Part shown: positions 7,850 to 16,174 of the stretch, one piece after another | Numbering within the stretch: the first letter of the stretch is position 1 | Layout: each line of letters begins with the position of its first letter | From: an uncultured SAR116 cluster alpha proteobacterium | GTDB lineage: Bacteria; Pseudomonadota; Alphaproteobacteria; Puniceispirillales; Marisalimonadaceae | Length of the DNA: 64,000 bases | Direction of reading: 5' to 3' | Assembly (NCBI GenBank): GCA_902595515.1 | Contig: CACJQK010000001.1 | Span: 62,001-126,000 of the forward strand | Program-made: the position numbers and the translations under genes | The notes under the pieces: model-generated | The model's database searches: none | Told to the model about the DNA's origin: nothing | What the model saw: the letters and a program-made list of their open reading frames with translations, nothing else

Positions 7850-9052
7850 ATGTCAGAAGCATTTATTTGTGAAGGAACAAGAACACCGATCGGTAAATTT
7901 GGGGGCAGTTTGTCTTCAGTAAGAACTGACGACCTTGCAGCTTTGCCACTTATGTCACTGAAAAAAAAATTGGATAAAATTGACTGGGAGAACTTAGAAG
8001 AAGTCTTTTATGGTAATGCTAATCAAGCTGGTGAAGATAATCGTAATATTGCAAGAATGGCTCTACTTTTGGCAGATCTTCCAAATACAGTTCCAGGTAT
8101 AACACTCAACCGATTATGTGCTTCAGGCATGGAAGCAATATCAAGTGCAGCACGCATGATTAAGTCTAATGAAGCAGATATGACTATTGCTGGAGGTGCA
8201 GAAAGTATGAGCCGAGCTCCTTTTGTTATGCCTAAAGCTAATACACCATTTTCTAGGAATGCAGAAATTTATGACACAACTATAGGTTGGAGGTTTGTAA
8301 ACCCTAAAATGAAATCTAATTATGGTATAGATTCAATGCCAGAAACTGCAGAAAACGTTGCAGAAAAATATCAAGTTAGCAGAGATGACCAAGACAAAAT
8401 GGCTCTTTCCAGTCAAATAAAGGCTCTAGCTGCAATTCAAAATGGAAGATTGGCTAAAGAGATTACTCCTGTAGAAATCCCACAAAGAAAAGGTGATGTA
8501 ATAATATTCGAAAATGATGAACATCCTAGAAGTACATCAATTGAAAAACTTTCTTCACTCCCAACACCATTTAGAAATAATGGTACTGTTACTGCAGGAA
8601 ATGCTAGTGGTGTTAACGATGGTGCAGCAGCAATGATAATTGCAAGTGAAGAAGGAGTAAAAAGAAATCATTTGACCGTTAGAGCTAGAATAATTTCGGC
8701 AGCTAGTTCTGGAGTTGAGCCAGCCTTTATGGGTATTGGGCCTGTCCCAGCTTCTTTAAAAGCGCTTAAAATAGCTGGGATTAAAATTAAAGATATTGAT
8801 ATTATTGAAATAAATGAAGCATTTGCTGCACAAGGTCTGGCTAGTTTAAGGTCTCTTGGTATTGAAGATGACGATGAAAGAGTAAACCCCAATGGCGGAG
8901 CAATAGCTCTTGGCCATCCTCTTGGGATGTCTGGAACAAGATTAGTCCTTACTGCTACTCAAGAATTAATTGAAAAAAACTTAAAGTACGCATTATGTAC
9001 AATGTGTGTTGGCGTTGGTCAAGGCAGTGCAATTATAATAGAAAGAGTTTAA
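7850..9052 (+). CDS. pcaF: Acetyl-CoA acyltransferase, beta-ketoadipyl-CoA thiolase type
   Basis: This 400-aa thiolase cleaves a 3-oxoacyl-CoA with CoA to acetyl-CoA and a shortened acyl-CoA. For PcaF this gives succinyl-CoA plus acetyl-CoA from beta-ketoadipyl-CoA. Visible motifs are TPIGKFGGSL, NQAGEDNRNIARMALLLA, nucleophilic Cys in LNRLCASGMEA (about residue 90), TTIGWRFVNP, NEAFAAQG, GGAIALGHPLGMSG and CTMCVGVGQG with the second catalytic Cys. NQAGEDNRN and TTIGWRFVNP are characteristic of PcaF/PaaJ. The ATG at 7850 follows TAGGAGA; an in-frame start at 7832 lacks this. No other protocatechuate genes are nearby, so its in vivo substrate is open. Confidence 0.9.
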   Translation: MSEAFICEGTRTPIGKFGGSLSSVRTDDLAALPLMSLKKKLDKIDWENLEEVFYGNANQAGEDNRNIARMALLLADLPNTVPGITLNRLCASGMEAISSAARMIKSNEADMTIAGGAESMSRAPFVMPKANTPFSRNAEIYDTTIGWRFVNPKMKSNYGIDSMPETAENVAEKYQVSRDDQDKMALSSQIKALAAIQNGRLAKEITPVEIPQRKGDVIIFENDEHPRSTSIEKLSSLPTPFRNNGTVTAGNASGVNDGAAAMIIASEEGVKRNHLTVRARIISAASSGVEPAFMGIGPVPASLKALKIAGIKIKDIDIIEINEAFAAQGLASLRSLGIEDDDERVNPNGGAIALGHPLGMSGTRLVLTATQELIEKNLKYALCTMCVGVGQGSAIIIERV

Positions 9053-9057
9053 ACAAT

Positions 9058-10179
9058 CTATGTTGATTGATATGCTTGTCTATCTATAGATACTGAGCTG
9101 ATATAAATAAATACACTATCATTTATTAATAATTTCATTTTTTTTAAATTATAAGTTGTTATCCTTGATCTAATTTTTTGTATTTTTTCGTTATTTTTTA
9201 AATTTTTTAATCTAATTACTAATTCAGAAAATGCTGAATTATCTTCAATTTCAATTGAAGATATTACACCTTGTAATTCATTTTCGGTAATATTTGTTTC
9301 TAAACGTGAAGGTGAAAGAAGTATATCTCTAGACCTTATTCTAACTCTTACTATATTCTTTAAGTTACCAGGTAACCCTGGAACAATCAATTTTTGTCCA
9401 TCCAAATCAAGAGTTGTGATGTTCAGCATTTGATCGTAATTAACAACTATTCCTTCTAATAGGGAACTTATCTCAAACTTCCCTATCAGATCTATAAATG
9501 AGTTTCTATTAAGAACATTTGTAACACTACCACTATCAATTTTTTTGCCATCTTTGATTAATACGATTTGATCTCCAATTTGTGATATTTCTTCTATTGA
9601 ATGGGTAATGTATAAAATTGGTATTTTAAATTGTTTATTAAAATCTTTTAAAAAAATTAATAACTTAGCTTTATATTTTAGATCTAAATCTGACATGGGT
9701 TCGTCTAAAAGTAGATAATTAGGTTGTTTTAAAATTGTTCTAGCTAGAACCACTCTTAGCTTTTCACCACCAGACAAATTCTCAGGTGACCTCTTTAATA
9801 AGGAAGTCAATTCAAGGTGATTAATTAGATATTCTTTACTTATTAAAATTTTATTTTGAGATTTTGATTTCTGCCTTTTTATAACAAAATCAAGGTTTTC
9901 CTCTACATTTAAGTGATCAAATAATATTGGATTTTGAAACATTATTCCAAATGGCCTCTTGTAGTGAGTATATTTATCTATGTCCTTAATTTCATTTCCA
10001 TTAAAAATAATTCTTGTTTCTATATTTTTAATAAATCCACCTAATACTGAAATAATTGTAGTTTTACCTGACCCATTTGGACCACATAAGATAGTTATCC
10101 CATCGTTTTTAAAAGTATGCTCAAAATTTAAAAATAAACTTCCAATTTTTCCTTTTAACAAAACTGACAAATTTGACAT
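9058..10179 (-). CDS. modC: Molybdate ABC transporter ATP-binding protein
   Basis: ModC powers molybdate uptake on the cytoplasmic face of the membrane. In this 373-aa protein the Walker A is GPNGSGKT at residues 33-40, the Q-loop is MFQNPILFDHL, the ABC signature LSGGE is at 135-139, and Walker B YLLLDEP is at 155-161 with ITHS (H-loop) downstream. From about residue 285 a C-terminal MOP/TOBE-like domain (SRDILLSPS) is typical of ModC, where it binds molybdate for feedback. The start overlaps the modB stop by one base (TAATG), so the genes are translationally coupled. No modA lies beside them. Confidence 0.85.
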   Translation of the reverse strand: MSNLSVLLKGKIGSLFLNFEHTFKNDGITILCGPNGSGKTTIISVLGGFIKNIETRIIFNGNEIKDIDKYTHYKRPFGIMFQNPILFDHLNVEENLDFVIKRQKSKSQNKILISKEYLINHLELTSLLKRSPENLSGGEKLRVVLARTILKQPNYLLLDEPMSDLDLKYKAKLLIFLKDFNKQFKIPILYITHSIEEISQIGDQIVLIKDGKKIDSGSVTNVLNRNSFIDLIGKFEISSLLEGIVVNYDQMLNITTLDLDGQKLIVPGLPGNLKNIVRVRIRSRDILLSPSRLETNITENELQGVISSIEIEDNSAFSELVIRLKNLKNNEKIQKIRSRITTYNLKKMKLLINDSVFIYISSVSIDRQAYQST

Positions 10180-10871
10180 TATTTTACTCTTACAACTGTT
10201 CTTTTGTTAAAATGAAACAGAGTTAATAGTATAATAAATGATAAAATTAACATTCCACCTGCTAAAATATGTGCTTTATCAAAGGATAATTGTTCAACAT
10301 GATCATAAATTGAAATAGCAATTACCTTTGTTTTACCATGAATACCACCACCTACCATTAAAACGATCCCGAACTCACCTAGGGTGTGTGCAAAGGAAAT
10401 TATGAAGGATGTTAAAAAACCTTTTTTAGATAAGGGTATTATCACATTAAAAAATGTATCTAACAAACCAGCGCCTAAACTATGAGATGTCCAAATAGTA
10501 TCCCTTCCAATTTTTTCAAATGAAGCTTGAAGAGGTTGAACCCAAAAAGGGAGAGAATAAATTATAGAAGCCAGAACTAAACCGTAAAATGAAAAAATTA
10601 ATTGTTCTCCTGTTAACATTATGAAAATTTTACCTAGTGTTGTTTCAGGACTAAAAAATATAATTAGATAAAAGCCAATAACTGTAGGTGGTAACACAAG
10701 TGGCAATGTTACTATTGTTTCAATATATGGTTTGGTCTTTTTTGACTTAAATGCTAAAAAATATGCTAAAGGTGTACCTATTAAAGCAAGAAAGAAACAA
10801 GTAATTATAGCTAACTTTAATGTAATTAAAATTGCAATGATGTCAGAACTTAAATGGTAAAAAATATCCAT
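10179..10871 (-). CDS. modB: Molybdate ABC transporter permease
   Basis: This 230-aa inner-membrane permease has five to six helices. The family region is PLAYFLAFKSK, ETIVTLPLVLPPTVIGFYLI (typical ModB/CysT VTLPLVLPP) and the EAA loop with TSHSLGAGLLDTFFNVIIPLSKKG. GEFGIVLMVGGGIHGKTKVIAISIYD is also characteristic of ModB. It is first in a two-gene operon with modC. The gap to the divergent hydrolase gene is 72 bases and must hold both promoters. The ModA periplasmic binding protein is not encoded within several genes on either side. Confidence 0.85.
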   Translation of the reverse strand: MDIFYHLSSDIIAILITLKLAIITCFFLALIGTPLAYFLAFKSKKTKPYIETIVTLPLVLPPTVIGFYLIIFFSPETTLGKIFIMLTGEQLIFSFYGLVLASIIYSLPFWVQPLQASFEKIGRDTIWTSHSLGAGLLDTFFNVIIPLSKKGFLTSFIISFAHTLGEFGIVLMVGGGIHGKTKVIAISIYDHVEQLSFDKAHILAGGMLILSFIILLTLFHFNKRTVVRVK

Positions 10872-10943
10872 ATTAAAAGACCAATAACTTTAGAATTGAT
10901 TTTGAGTATTATATTCTAACTAGATTATAATGAGGAACAATAA

Positions 10944-11831
10944 ATGTCATTTATAAAAACTGATGATAATATAAAATTATTTTATGAGTCCATTGGTAAA
11001 GGTGAACCAATAATATTTGTTCATGAATTTGCTGGTGATTATAAAAGTTGGGAACCGCAAATTAATTATTTTTCTAGATATTATCAATGTATAACATTTT
11101 GTGCTAGGGGATACCCACCATCAGATGTTCCAGAAAATGAAAGTAGTTATAGTCAGCAAAGAGCATGGCGTGATATTTTGAGTATAATGGATAATCTAAA
11201 TATTGAAAAAGCTCATATTGTTGGTTTATCTATGGGAGGATTTGCAACTCTTCATTTAGGCATGAATGCTCAGGATAGAGTTTTAAGTCTAGTAATAGCT
11301 GGTTGCGGATATGGCGCTATACCAACTGACAAAACTACTTTTAATAAAGAAGCAGACTTTTCTAATATATCATTAGATAGTGCAAAAATTATTTTAAATG
11401 AGGGAATGGATAAATTTGGATCAGAATATGCCCTAGGCCCTTCTAGGGTCCAGTTTCAGAATAAAGATCCAAAAGGTTGGCAAGTATTTAACGACCAACT
11501 AATTGAACATGATCCTATCGGCTCCGCAAATACTCTATTGGGTGTTCAAAATAAAAGACCTAACTTATATTCTTTAGAAGAAGCAATTAGTGGTATAACT
11601 TGTCCAACGCTAATAATAAATGGTGACGAGGATGATATGTGTCTTGAGGTAGGTTTGTTTTTGAAAAGGACTATTAAGACAGCCGGTCTGTTAATAGTTC
11701 CTAAAACAGGGCATACAATCAATTTAGAAGAACCAGATTTATTTAATAACCATTTACTTAAATTTTTTACTGCTGTGAATACATCTTCATGGGGTAGTAG
11801 AGATCAAAGAGCAAAAATAATTAAATTCTAA
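10944..11831 (+). CDS. Alpha/beta-fold hydrolase
   Basis: This 295-aa hydrolase of unknown substrate has the oxyanion strand PIIFVHEFAGDYKSWEPQI, the arginine-rich CARGYPPSDVP, the nucleophile elbow GLSMGGFA (Ser at about residue 97), an acid on GDEDD and the catalytic His in TGHTINLEEP. The layout resembles enol-lactonases, esterases and non-heme peroxidase-like hydrolases. It stands alone on the plus strand, overlapping the 3' end of yajQ by 4 bases tail-to-tail. A role in degradation of a lactone or ester is inferred only from the family. Confidence 0.8.
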   Translation: MSFIKTDDNIKLFYESIGKGEPIIFVHEFAGDYKSWEPQINYFSRYYQCITFCARGYPPSDVPENESSYSQQRAWRDILSIMDNLNIEKAHIVGLSMGGFATLHLGMNAQDRVLSLVIAGCGYGAIPTDKTTFNKEADFSNISLDSAKIILNEGMDKFGSEYALGPSRVQFQNKDPKGWQVFNDQLIEHDPIGSANTLLGVQNKRPNLYSLEEAISGITCPTLIINGDEDDMCLEVGLFLKRTIKTAGLLIVPKTGHTINLEEPDLFNNHLLKFFTAVNTSSWGSRDQRAKIIKF

Positions 11832-12313
11832 TCTCTAAAATTTTCATATTGTAATGGGTGCTTAATATTTAATTCTTTTATTAATTTAATTGCTGCTTGA
11901 AGATCATCTCTTTTTTTCCCAGACACTCTTACTTCATCACCTTGTATAGATGTTTGTACCTTACTTTTTGAGGATTTAATTGCCTTTACTATCTTTTGGG
12001 CCACATCTCTTTCAATACCTTGTTTGATTATTACAACTTGTCTAATGGAATTACCTGACGCAGCTTCTGGTTTTTCAAATTCCAAAGCGCCTGTATCTAC
12101 TTTTTTTCTAGTAAGGTGTGTGATAATTAGATCTTCAACTTGCTTTCTTTTTAAATCGTCATCAGCTCTAATTATAATTTTATCTTCTTGCTGTTCTACT
12201 TCGCACATACTTCCTTTAAAATCATACCTAGTGCTAATTTCTTTTTTTACACCATCTAAACCATTTTGAACTGAAGGCATATCTATTTTACTTACTATAT
12301 CAAAGCTAGGCAT
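11828..12313 (-). CDS. yajQ: YajQ family cyclic-di-GMP/nucleotide-binding protein
   Basis: This 161-aa cytoplasmic protein begins MPSFDIVSKIDMPSVQNGLD and has STRYDFKGS, the hallmarks of YajQ. The rest is the ferredoxin-like double domain with IIRADDDLKRKQVEDLI, KQGIERDVAQKIVKAIKSSK and VRVSGKKRDDLQAAI. Members bind nucleotides, and a Xanthomonas homologue binds cyclic di-GMP and affects a transcription factor. Whether this organism uses c-di-GMP is not visible here. Length is normal. Monocistronic by position. Confidence 0.93.
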   Translation of the reverse strand: MPSFDIVSKIDMPSVQNGLDGVKKEISTRYDFKGSMCEVEQQEDKIIIRADDDLKRKQVEDLIITHLTRKKVDTGALEFEKPEAASGNSIRQVVIIKQGIERDVAQKIVKAIKSSKSKVQTSIQGDEVRVSGKKRDDLQAAIKLIKELNIKHPLQYENFRD

Positions 12314-12448
12314 TTTTTAATTCCCTAATAGTGTTACTAATAAACATAATATTAAATTTTTATTTTTCAAACAATCTAAATAAAAGTTGATAGAAATTAT
12401 TTAAAATAATAGATTATGAATTTATTAATATAAATTAATAATAAAGTT

Positions 12449-13249
12449 ATGATGGATAGCGTTTTTAAATTAATTTTACTTATACCTTTAATTCTAAGTT
12501 CAATCTTCCTTTTTATGAATATTGGAGTATGGGCAATATTTCCATTTTGGATTTTATGTGGGTTAATTGATGTGTCTAGACACAAAACAATGGATCTAAA
12601 ATTAATTAAAGAATATTTCATAGGAAAAGGATTCTTAACTTTTTTACTGTCACCATTAAATCTTTTATCTGATCTTTTGTCTCACAGAAATCTTCATACC
12701 TATGAAATTGAAGACCTTCCCCAAGGTCATCAGAATGAAATCAATGACGTTATTTCATTATTTGATAAAAACTCTAAAGAAATTGCTAAGAGATTTAAAG
12801 AAAATCCAAATGATAATAGAAGTATGTTATTTTACAAATGGTATGGGTATGAACTGGACGATTCAATTGAAGAGTTTAATAATGAATATAAGTATCTAAA
12901 AACAATTGGTGTTTCACTTTTTAGAGAAAAGACTTCAACGTCTAGACATTTTGGTCCTTTGAGAATGACTTATCGGATTTTATATAATTTTAATAAAGTA
13001 AAAAATGAAGGCTCATTTATTGAAGCTGACGGTAGAATTCATAAGTGGAAGTCTGATCCATTATTTATTTTTGATGATACTTTGATACACCAAAGCTTTA
13101 ACGAAGAAGATGATTTAAGATTTTGTGCTTTTATTGATATTATTAGGCCATCACATTTTGACAATATAATCAAATTAATTTTAAAAGCAGTTGGTTTTTT
13201 ATTAAAAAATACTAGAAGTATTTTTTATAAAAATTGGAAAATGATATAA
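12449..13249 (+). CDS. Membrane-anchored aspartyl/asparaginyl beta-hydroxylase family dioxygenase
   Basis: This 266-aa Fe(II)/2-oxoglutarate dioxygenase hydroxylates a side chain or lipid-linked group. Residues 5-42 form two hydrophobic stretches, so the enzyme is membrane attached. The catalytic domain starts near residue 120. It has SRHFGPLRMTYRI with His167, then FIEADGRIHKWKSDPLFIFDD and LIHQSFNEEDDLRF with His214 and Arg224, matching the His...His...Arg layout of the family, and ends with DIIRP. ATG codons at 12449 and 12452 are both possible. The substrate is unknown. Related LpxO-type enzymes hydroxylate lipid A acyl chains, which is possible but unproven. Confidence 0.82.
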   Translation: MMDSVFKLILLIPLILSSIFLFMNIGVWAIFPFWILCGLIDVSRHKTMDLKLIKEYFIGKGFLTFLLSPLNLLSDLLSHRNLHTYEIEDLPQGHQNEINDVISLFDKNSKEIAKRFKENPNDNRSMLFYKWYGYELDDSIEEFNNEYKYLKTIGVSLFREKTSTSRHFGPLRMTYRILYNFNKVKNEGSFIEADGRIHKWKSDPLFIFDDTLIHQSFNEEDDLRFCAFIDIIRPSHFDNIIKLILKAVGFLLKNTRSIFYKNWKMI

Positions 13250-13252
13250 AAA

Positions 13253-14392
13253 CTACGAGTTAGGCATAAGTATCTGTCTAACTACTTCACCTTTTGACAA
13301 TTTATCAAAACCTTCATTCAAATTATCAAAAGTAATTTTCCCATCTATCAGTTTATTCACTGGTAGACGTCCTTGTTTATATAAATTTAGAAATCTAGGG
13401 ACATCTCTTACAGGAACACATGAACCCATATAGCTTCCTAAAATTGATTTTTCCTGTGCAACTAGATCACTATGGTTAAAACTAAATTTCGTATTAATAG
13501 GAGACAAACCAGCAGTAACCACAGATCCTCCATATCTTATGATTTGATAAGCAGTATCCATGGCTTGAATTACCCCAGCTAGATCAATAGCATAGTCAAC
13601 ACCACCACTAGTTAAGTCTCTTATTTCTTCAACCATATTGTTTTTTCTACTATCAAAACAATGTGTTGCCCCAAGTTCTTCTGCTCTTATGAATTTTGAT
13701 GGGTCTATATCAATTGCAATTATAGTTTCAGCTCCTGCTAGCTTTGCACCAATTATACCATTTAGCCCTACACCTCCTAGTCCAATAATGGCAACCGAAT
13801 CTCCTGGTCTTATTCTAGCGGTATTGATTACAGCTCCAACACCTGTCATAACAGCACACCCAAAAAGAGCAGCATCTTCTATATTAAAGGCTTTGTCTAT
13901 TACAACTACAGATCCTCTATCAACTACATTATATTGAGACATACATGAGATCCCAGTATGGTGATTAAGCCTATTCCCTTCCATATCTGTCAATCTGCTT
14001 CCGCCTGACATTAAATCACCTTTACCTTTTGTTGCAGCTGCAAGTTCACATACTTGAGGTCTTCCTTCAAGACACCTTCTACATCTCCCACAAGAGGGTG
14101 AGAATTGAAAAGCAACATGATCTCCAACTTTTATATCTTTTACAGCACTTCCTAATTCAACTACTTCACCCGAACCTTCATGACCAATTACTAGTGGTAA
14201 AGGCATGACTCTGGATCCATTAATAACTGACAAATCAGAATGACAAAGACCTGCACCCATAACTTTCACAAGAACTTCATTTTCAAGAGGAGGTGAAATT
14301 TTGATTTCCTCAATGGATAAGGGCTTTGTATCCTTATATGGTTCAGTTAATTTGTTATTTCTAATAACCGCAGCTTTACATGTAATTGACAT
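13253..14392 (-). CDS. Zinc-dependent alcohol dehydrogenase (class III-like MDR)
   Basis: This 379-aa medium-chain dehydrogenase has catalytic zinc ligands in GAGLCHSDLSV and GHEGSGEV, structural zinc cysteines in SPSCGRCRRCLEGRPQVC, and the Rossmann motif GLGGVGLNGI at about residue 200. The insert between residues 110 and 150 resembles the class III/NDMA-dependent group, which oxidises alcohols or hydroxymethyl adducts. It starts one base past the end of the nitrile hydratase accessory gene, so it belongs to the nth operon. I infer that it processes an alcohol or aldehyde linked to nitrile metabolism. Confidence 0.85.
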   Translation of the reverse strand: MSITCKAAVIRNNKLTEPYKDTKPLSIEEIKISPPLENEVLVKVMGAGLCHSDLSVINGSRVMPLPLVIGHEGSGEVVELGSAVKDIKVGDHVAFQFSPSCGRCRRCLEGRPQVCELAAATKGKGDLMSGGSRLTDMEGNRLNHHTGISCMSQYNVVDRGSVVVIDKAFNIEDAALFGCAVMTGVGAVINTARIRPGDSVAIIGLGGVGLNGIIGAKLAGAETIIAIDIDPSKFIRAEELGATHCFDSRKNNMVEEIRDLTSGGVDYAIDLAGVIQAMDTAYQIIRYGGSVVTAGLSPINTKFSFNHSDLVAQEKSILGSYMGSCVPVRDVPRFLNLYKQGRLPVNKLIDGKITFDNLNEGFDKLSKGEVVRQILMPNS

Positions 14393-14752
14393 TTAAAAAC
14401 TCCTATTTTTAATATTCACCGGTTTGCCATGAGGTGTAGATAAATAAGCTTGAGTCCAATCTTCTTTTAATAGCATCAAAGTCTTTTGATTACTTATTTT
14501 CTTTATGATAAGGATTTCTTCAAGTGCATTTAACCAACAAGAAAAATAATCATTACTGCCATCTAAATTATATGAGGGTGATCTTTGTTTTTTAAGTGAC
14601 TCTCCAAAAACTTCTACAAACTCCTTCCAGCTAAAATTCCCTTTTTCTGACATTTGAACTGTAATCGCAAATAATTGACTATGCCAAGGATTTTGGAAAA
14701 CAATTTGATCTTCGGTTTTATTAGTGAAAGGTAAATTATAATCAGTATTCAT
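14393..14752 (-). CDS. Nitrile hydratase accessory protein (cobalt insertion/activator)
   Basis: This 119-aa protein resembles the small accessory subunit that forms a complex with the alpha subunit and delivers cobalt (self-subunit swapping chaperone). The signature is FQNPWHSQLFAITVQMSEKG, FSWKEFVEVFGESL and FSCWLNALEEIL, matching the PW-aQaFAl, F-W-EW and Y-WL-ALE pattern of the family. The ATG at 14752 is preferred over an upstream start at 14797 that would overlap the beta subunit by 34 bases and add a nonconserved leader. It sits right behind nthB. Confidence 0.82.
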   Translation of the reverse strand: MNTDYNLPFTNKTEDQIVFQNPWHSQLFAITVQMSEKGNFSWKEFVEVFGESLKKQRSPSYNLDGSNDYFSCWLNALEEILIIKKISNQKTLMLLKEDWTQAYLSTPHGKPVNIKNRSF

Positions 14753-14763
14753 TTTTTTTAAGA

Positions 14764-15504
14764 TTAATTTGAAAAATGTTTTAGATATGGTTCCCATAAG
14801 TCTAAAAGAATACTGTCATTTTGTTTCTCAGCCAATTCTCCCCATAGCTCTAAAGATTTAAACTCAACGGTATATAATGGTAAAGGGTTCTCTCCCAAAC
14901 CATGAGCATTTTTATCAGGGAAAACGTGATTATTGTTATATGAATGGATTAAACCAACCCTTCCCATGGCATATTTTGGCAAACGTGTGTGTCCACCATT
15001 AATATCTTTGTTTGGACTATAATTTTGAGTAATAACTTTATCACCTATATTAAAAACAGGACTTACATTTACATTTCTAATAGAGGGACCTCCCCAACCA
15101 AGTGTTTTTTGTACATCTTTAGCTAACCAAGCTCTTTCATCAAGTATTATTTCTTTTTCAATAATATTGTCTATAGTTCCATTTTTAGCTGCAGAAACAT
15201 ATTCTTTTAATTCATTTAATGAAATCAGTTCTTTATCTATTAGAAGATTAACAAGGGCAGCCAACCATTTTTCATAATAAGAAAAATTTATGTAGTCCTT
15301 TGGTGGCAAACATTCTCTATAATGACGGCTTACATCAATGTTCCATTCTCCTAAAGCACCAGCAGCAAGAGTTATTGCCCACGCTCTTGCATGCCAGTCA
15401 TATTTAAAAGTTGGTTCAAAATTAACTACTTCATTTTCATCATTCCTTGGGACGGGAATTGATCCATCACCAAAACGGCCACCCATATCATGTAATCTGC
15501 TCAT
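14764..15504 (-). CDS. nthB: Nitrile hydratase subunit beta
   Basis: NthB forms the alpha-beta dimer that hydrates nitriles to amides in the cytoplasm. Visible hallmarks in this 246-aa protein are the N-terminal [14 protein letters not shown] (typical MNGIHDmGG), [37 protein letters not shown] and a C-terminal SH3-like barrel. The barrel has [35 protein letters not shown] and [16 protein letters not shown]. Its ATG overlaps the nthA stop by 4 bases (ATGA), ensuring coupled synthesis with the alpha subunit. Full length for the family. Confidence 0.94.
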   Translation of the reverse strand: MSRLHDMGGRFGDGSIPVPRNDENEVVNFEPTFKYDWHARAWAITLAAGALGEWNIDVSRHYRECLPPKDYINFSYYEKWLAALVNLLIDKELISLNELKEYVSAAKNGTIDNIIEKEIILDERAWLAKDVQKTLGWGGPSIRNVNVSPVFNIGDKVITQNYSPNKDINGGHTRLPKYAMGRVGLIHSYNNNHVFPDKNAHGLGENPLPLYTVEFKSLELWGELAEKQNDSILLDLWEPYLKHFSN

Positions 15505-16142
15505 TTGATTTCCTTTGGCAATCCAGTACCTATCATTGAATTTCTAGTAACTAACTCTGCAAGTTCACTTTCACCCATATGTTCAGTACCTTTAGGTCTC
15601 ATTGGCAATACCAAATATCTTATTTCTGCGGTAGAATCCCATAGCTTTATTTGAACTTTAGGACCTAAAGATAAACCAAATTCTAAAAGAACTTTCCTTG
15701 GTTCTCTTACTGTTCTAGATCTATATTCGTCACTTTTATACCAAGTTGGTGGAATACCAAGAACTGGCCATGGATAACAACTACACAATGTACAGACTAT
15801 TACATTGTGAATTTCAGGTGTGTTTTCCACAACAACCATATTCTCACCTTGTCTTCCTTGGTAACTCAATTCTCTAATTGCTGATGTAGCGTCAATCAAA
15901 AGTCTTTTTTTATACTCTGGATCTACCCAAGCTTTAGCTACTACATTTGCACCATTTTTAGGTCCTATTCGATTCTCATAAGTGTCAATCAGTTCATCTA
16001 AAGTTTTAGAGTCTATTAGACCTTTGTTTAAAAGCAAAGTCTCTACAGCTTTAACTCTTAATTCAGGATCAGATGGTAAATGTGAATGCGCATGATCATG
16101 TGAATGATGATGATCATCAACTATATTTTTCTTTTCACTCAT
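15501..16142 (-). CDS. nthA: Nitrile hydratase subunit alpha, cobalt type, with His-rich N-terminus
   Basis: This 213-aa catalytic subunit carries the metal claw VCTLCSC, with Cys117, Cys120, Ser121 and Cys122 as ligands. In the family, threonine at position 118 marks cobalt enzymes and serine marks iron enzymes, so this is predicted to be Co(III). Downstream [15 protein letters not shown] and [14 protein letters not shown] are classic. Residues 11-21 contain seven histidines ([11 protein letters not shown]), likely a metal-gathering tail. Order nthA-nthB-accessory is that of cobalt operons. An alcohol dehydrogenase gene lies 32 bases upstream on the same strand. Confidence 0.95.
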   Translation of the reverse strand: MSEKKNIVDDHHHSHDHAHSHLPSDPELRVKAVETLLLNKGLIDSKTLDELIDTYENRIGPKNGANVVAKAWVDPEYKKRLLIDATSAIRELSYQGRQGENMVVVENTPEIHNVIVCTLCSCYPWPVLGIPPTWYKSDEYRSRTVREPRKVLLEFGLSLGPKVQIKLWDSTAEIRYLVLPMRPKGTEHMGESELAELVTRNSMIGTGLPKEIK

Positions 16143-16174
16143 AATTCAATCTCTTTTTTTTTAATTCTAGATTT

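Noticed and set aside
13638..13937. 99-codon plus-strand frame within the alcohol dehydrogenase
   Set aside because: It is antisense to the Rossmann domain with no independent support.
14753..14797. Extended start of the nitrile hydratase accessory protein
   Set aside because: The added residues lie inside nthB and are not family-like; ATG at 14752 is more natural.
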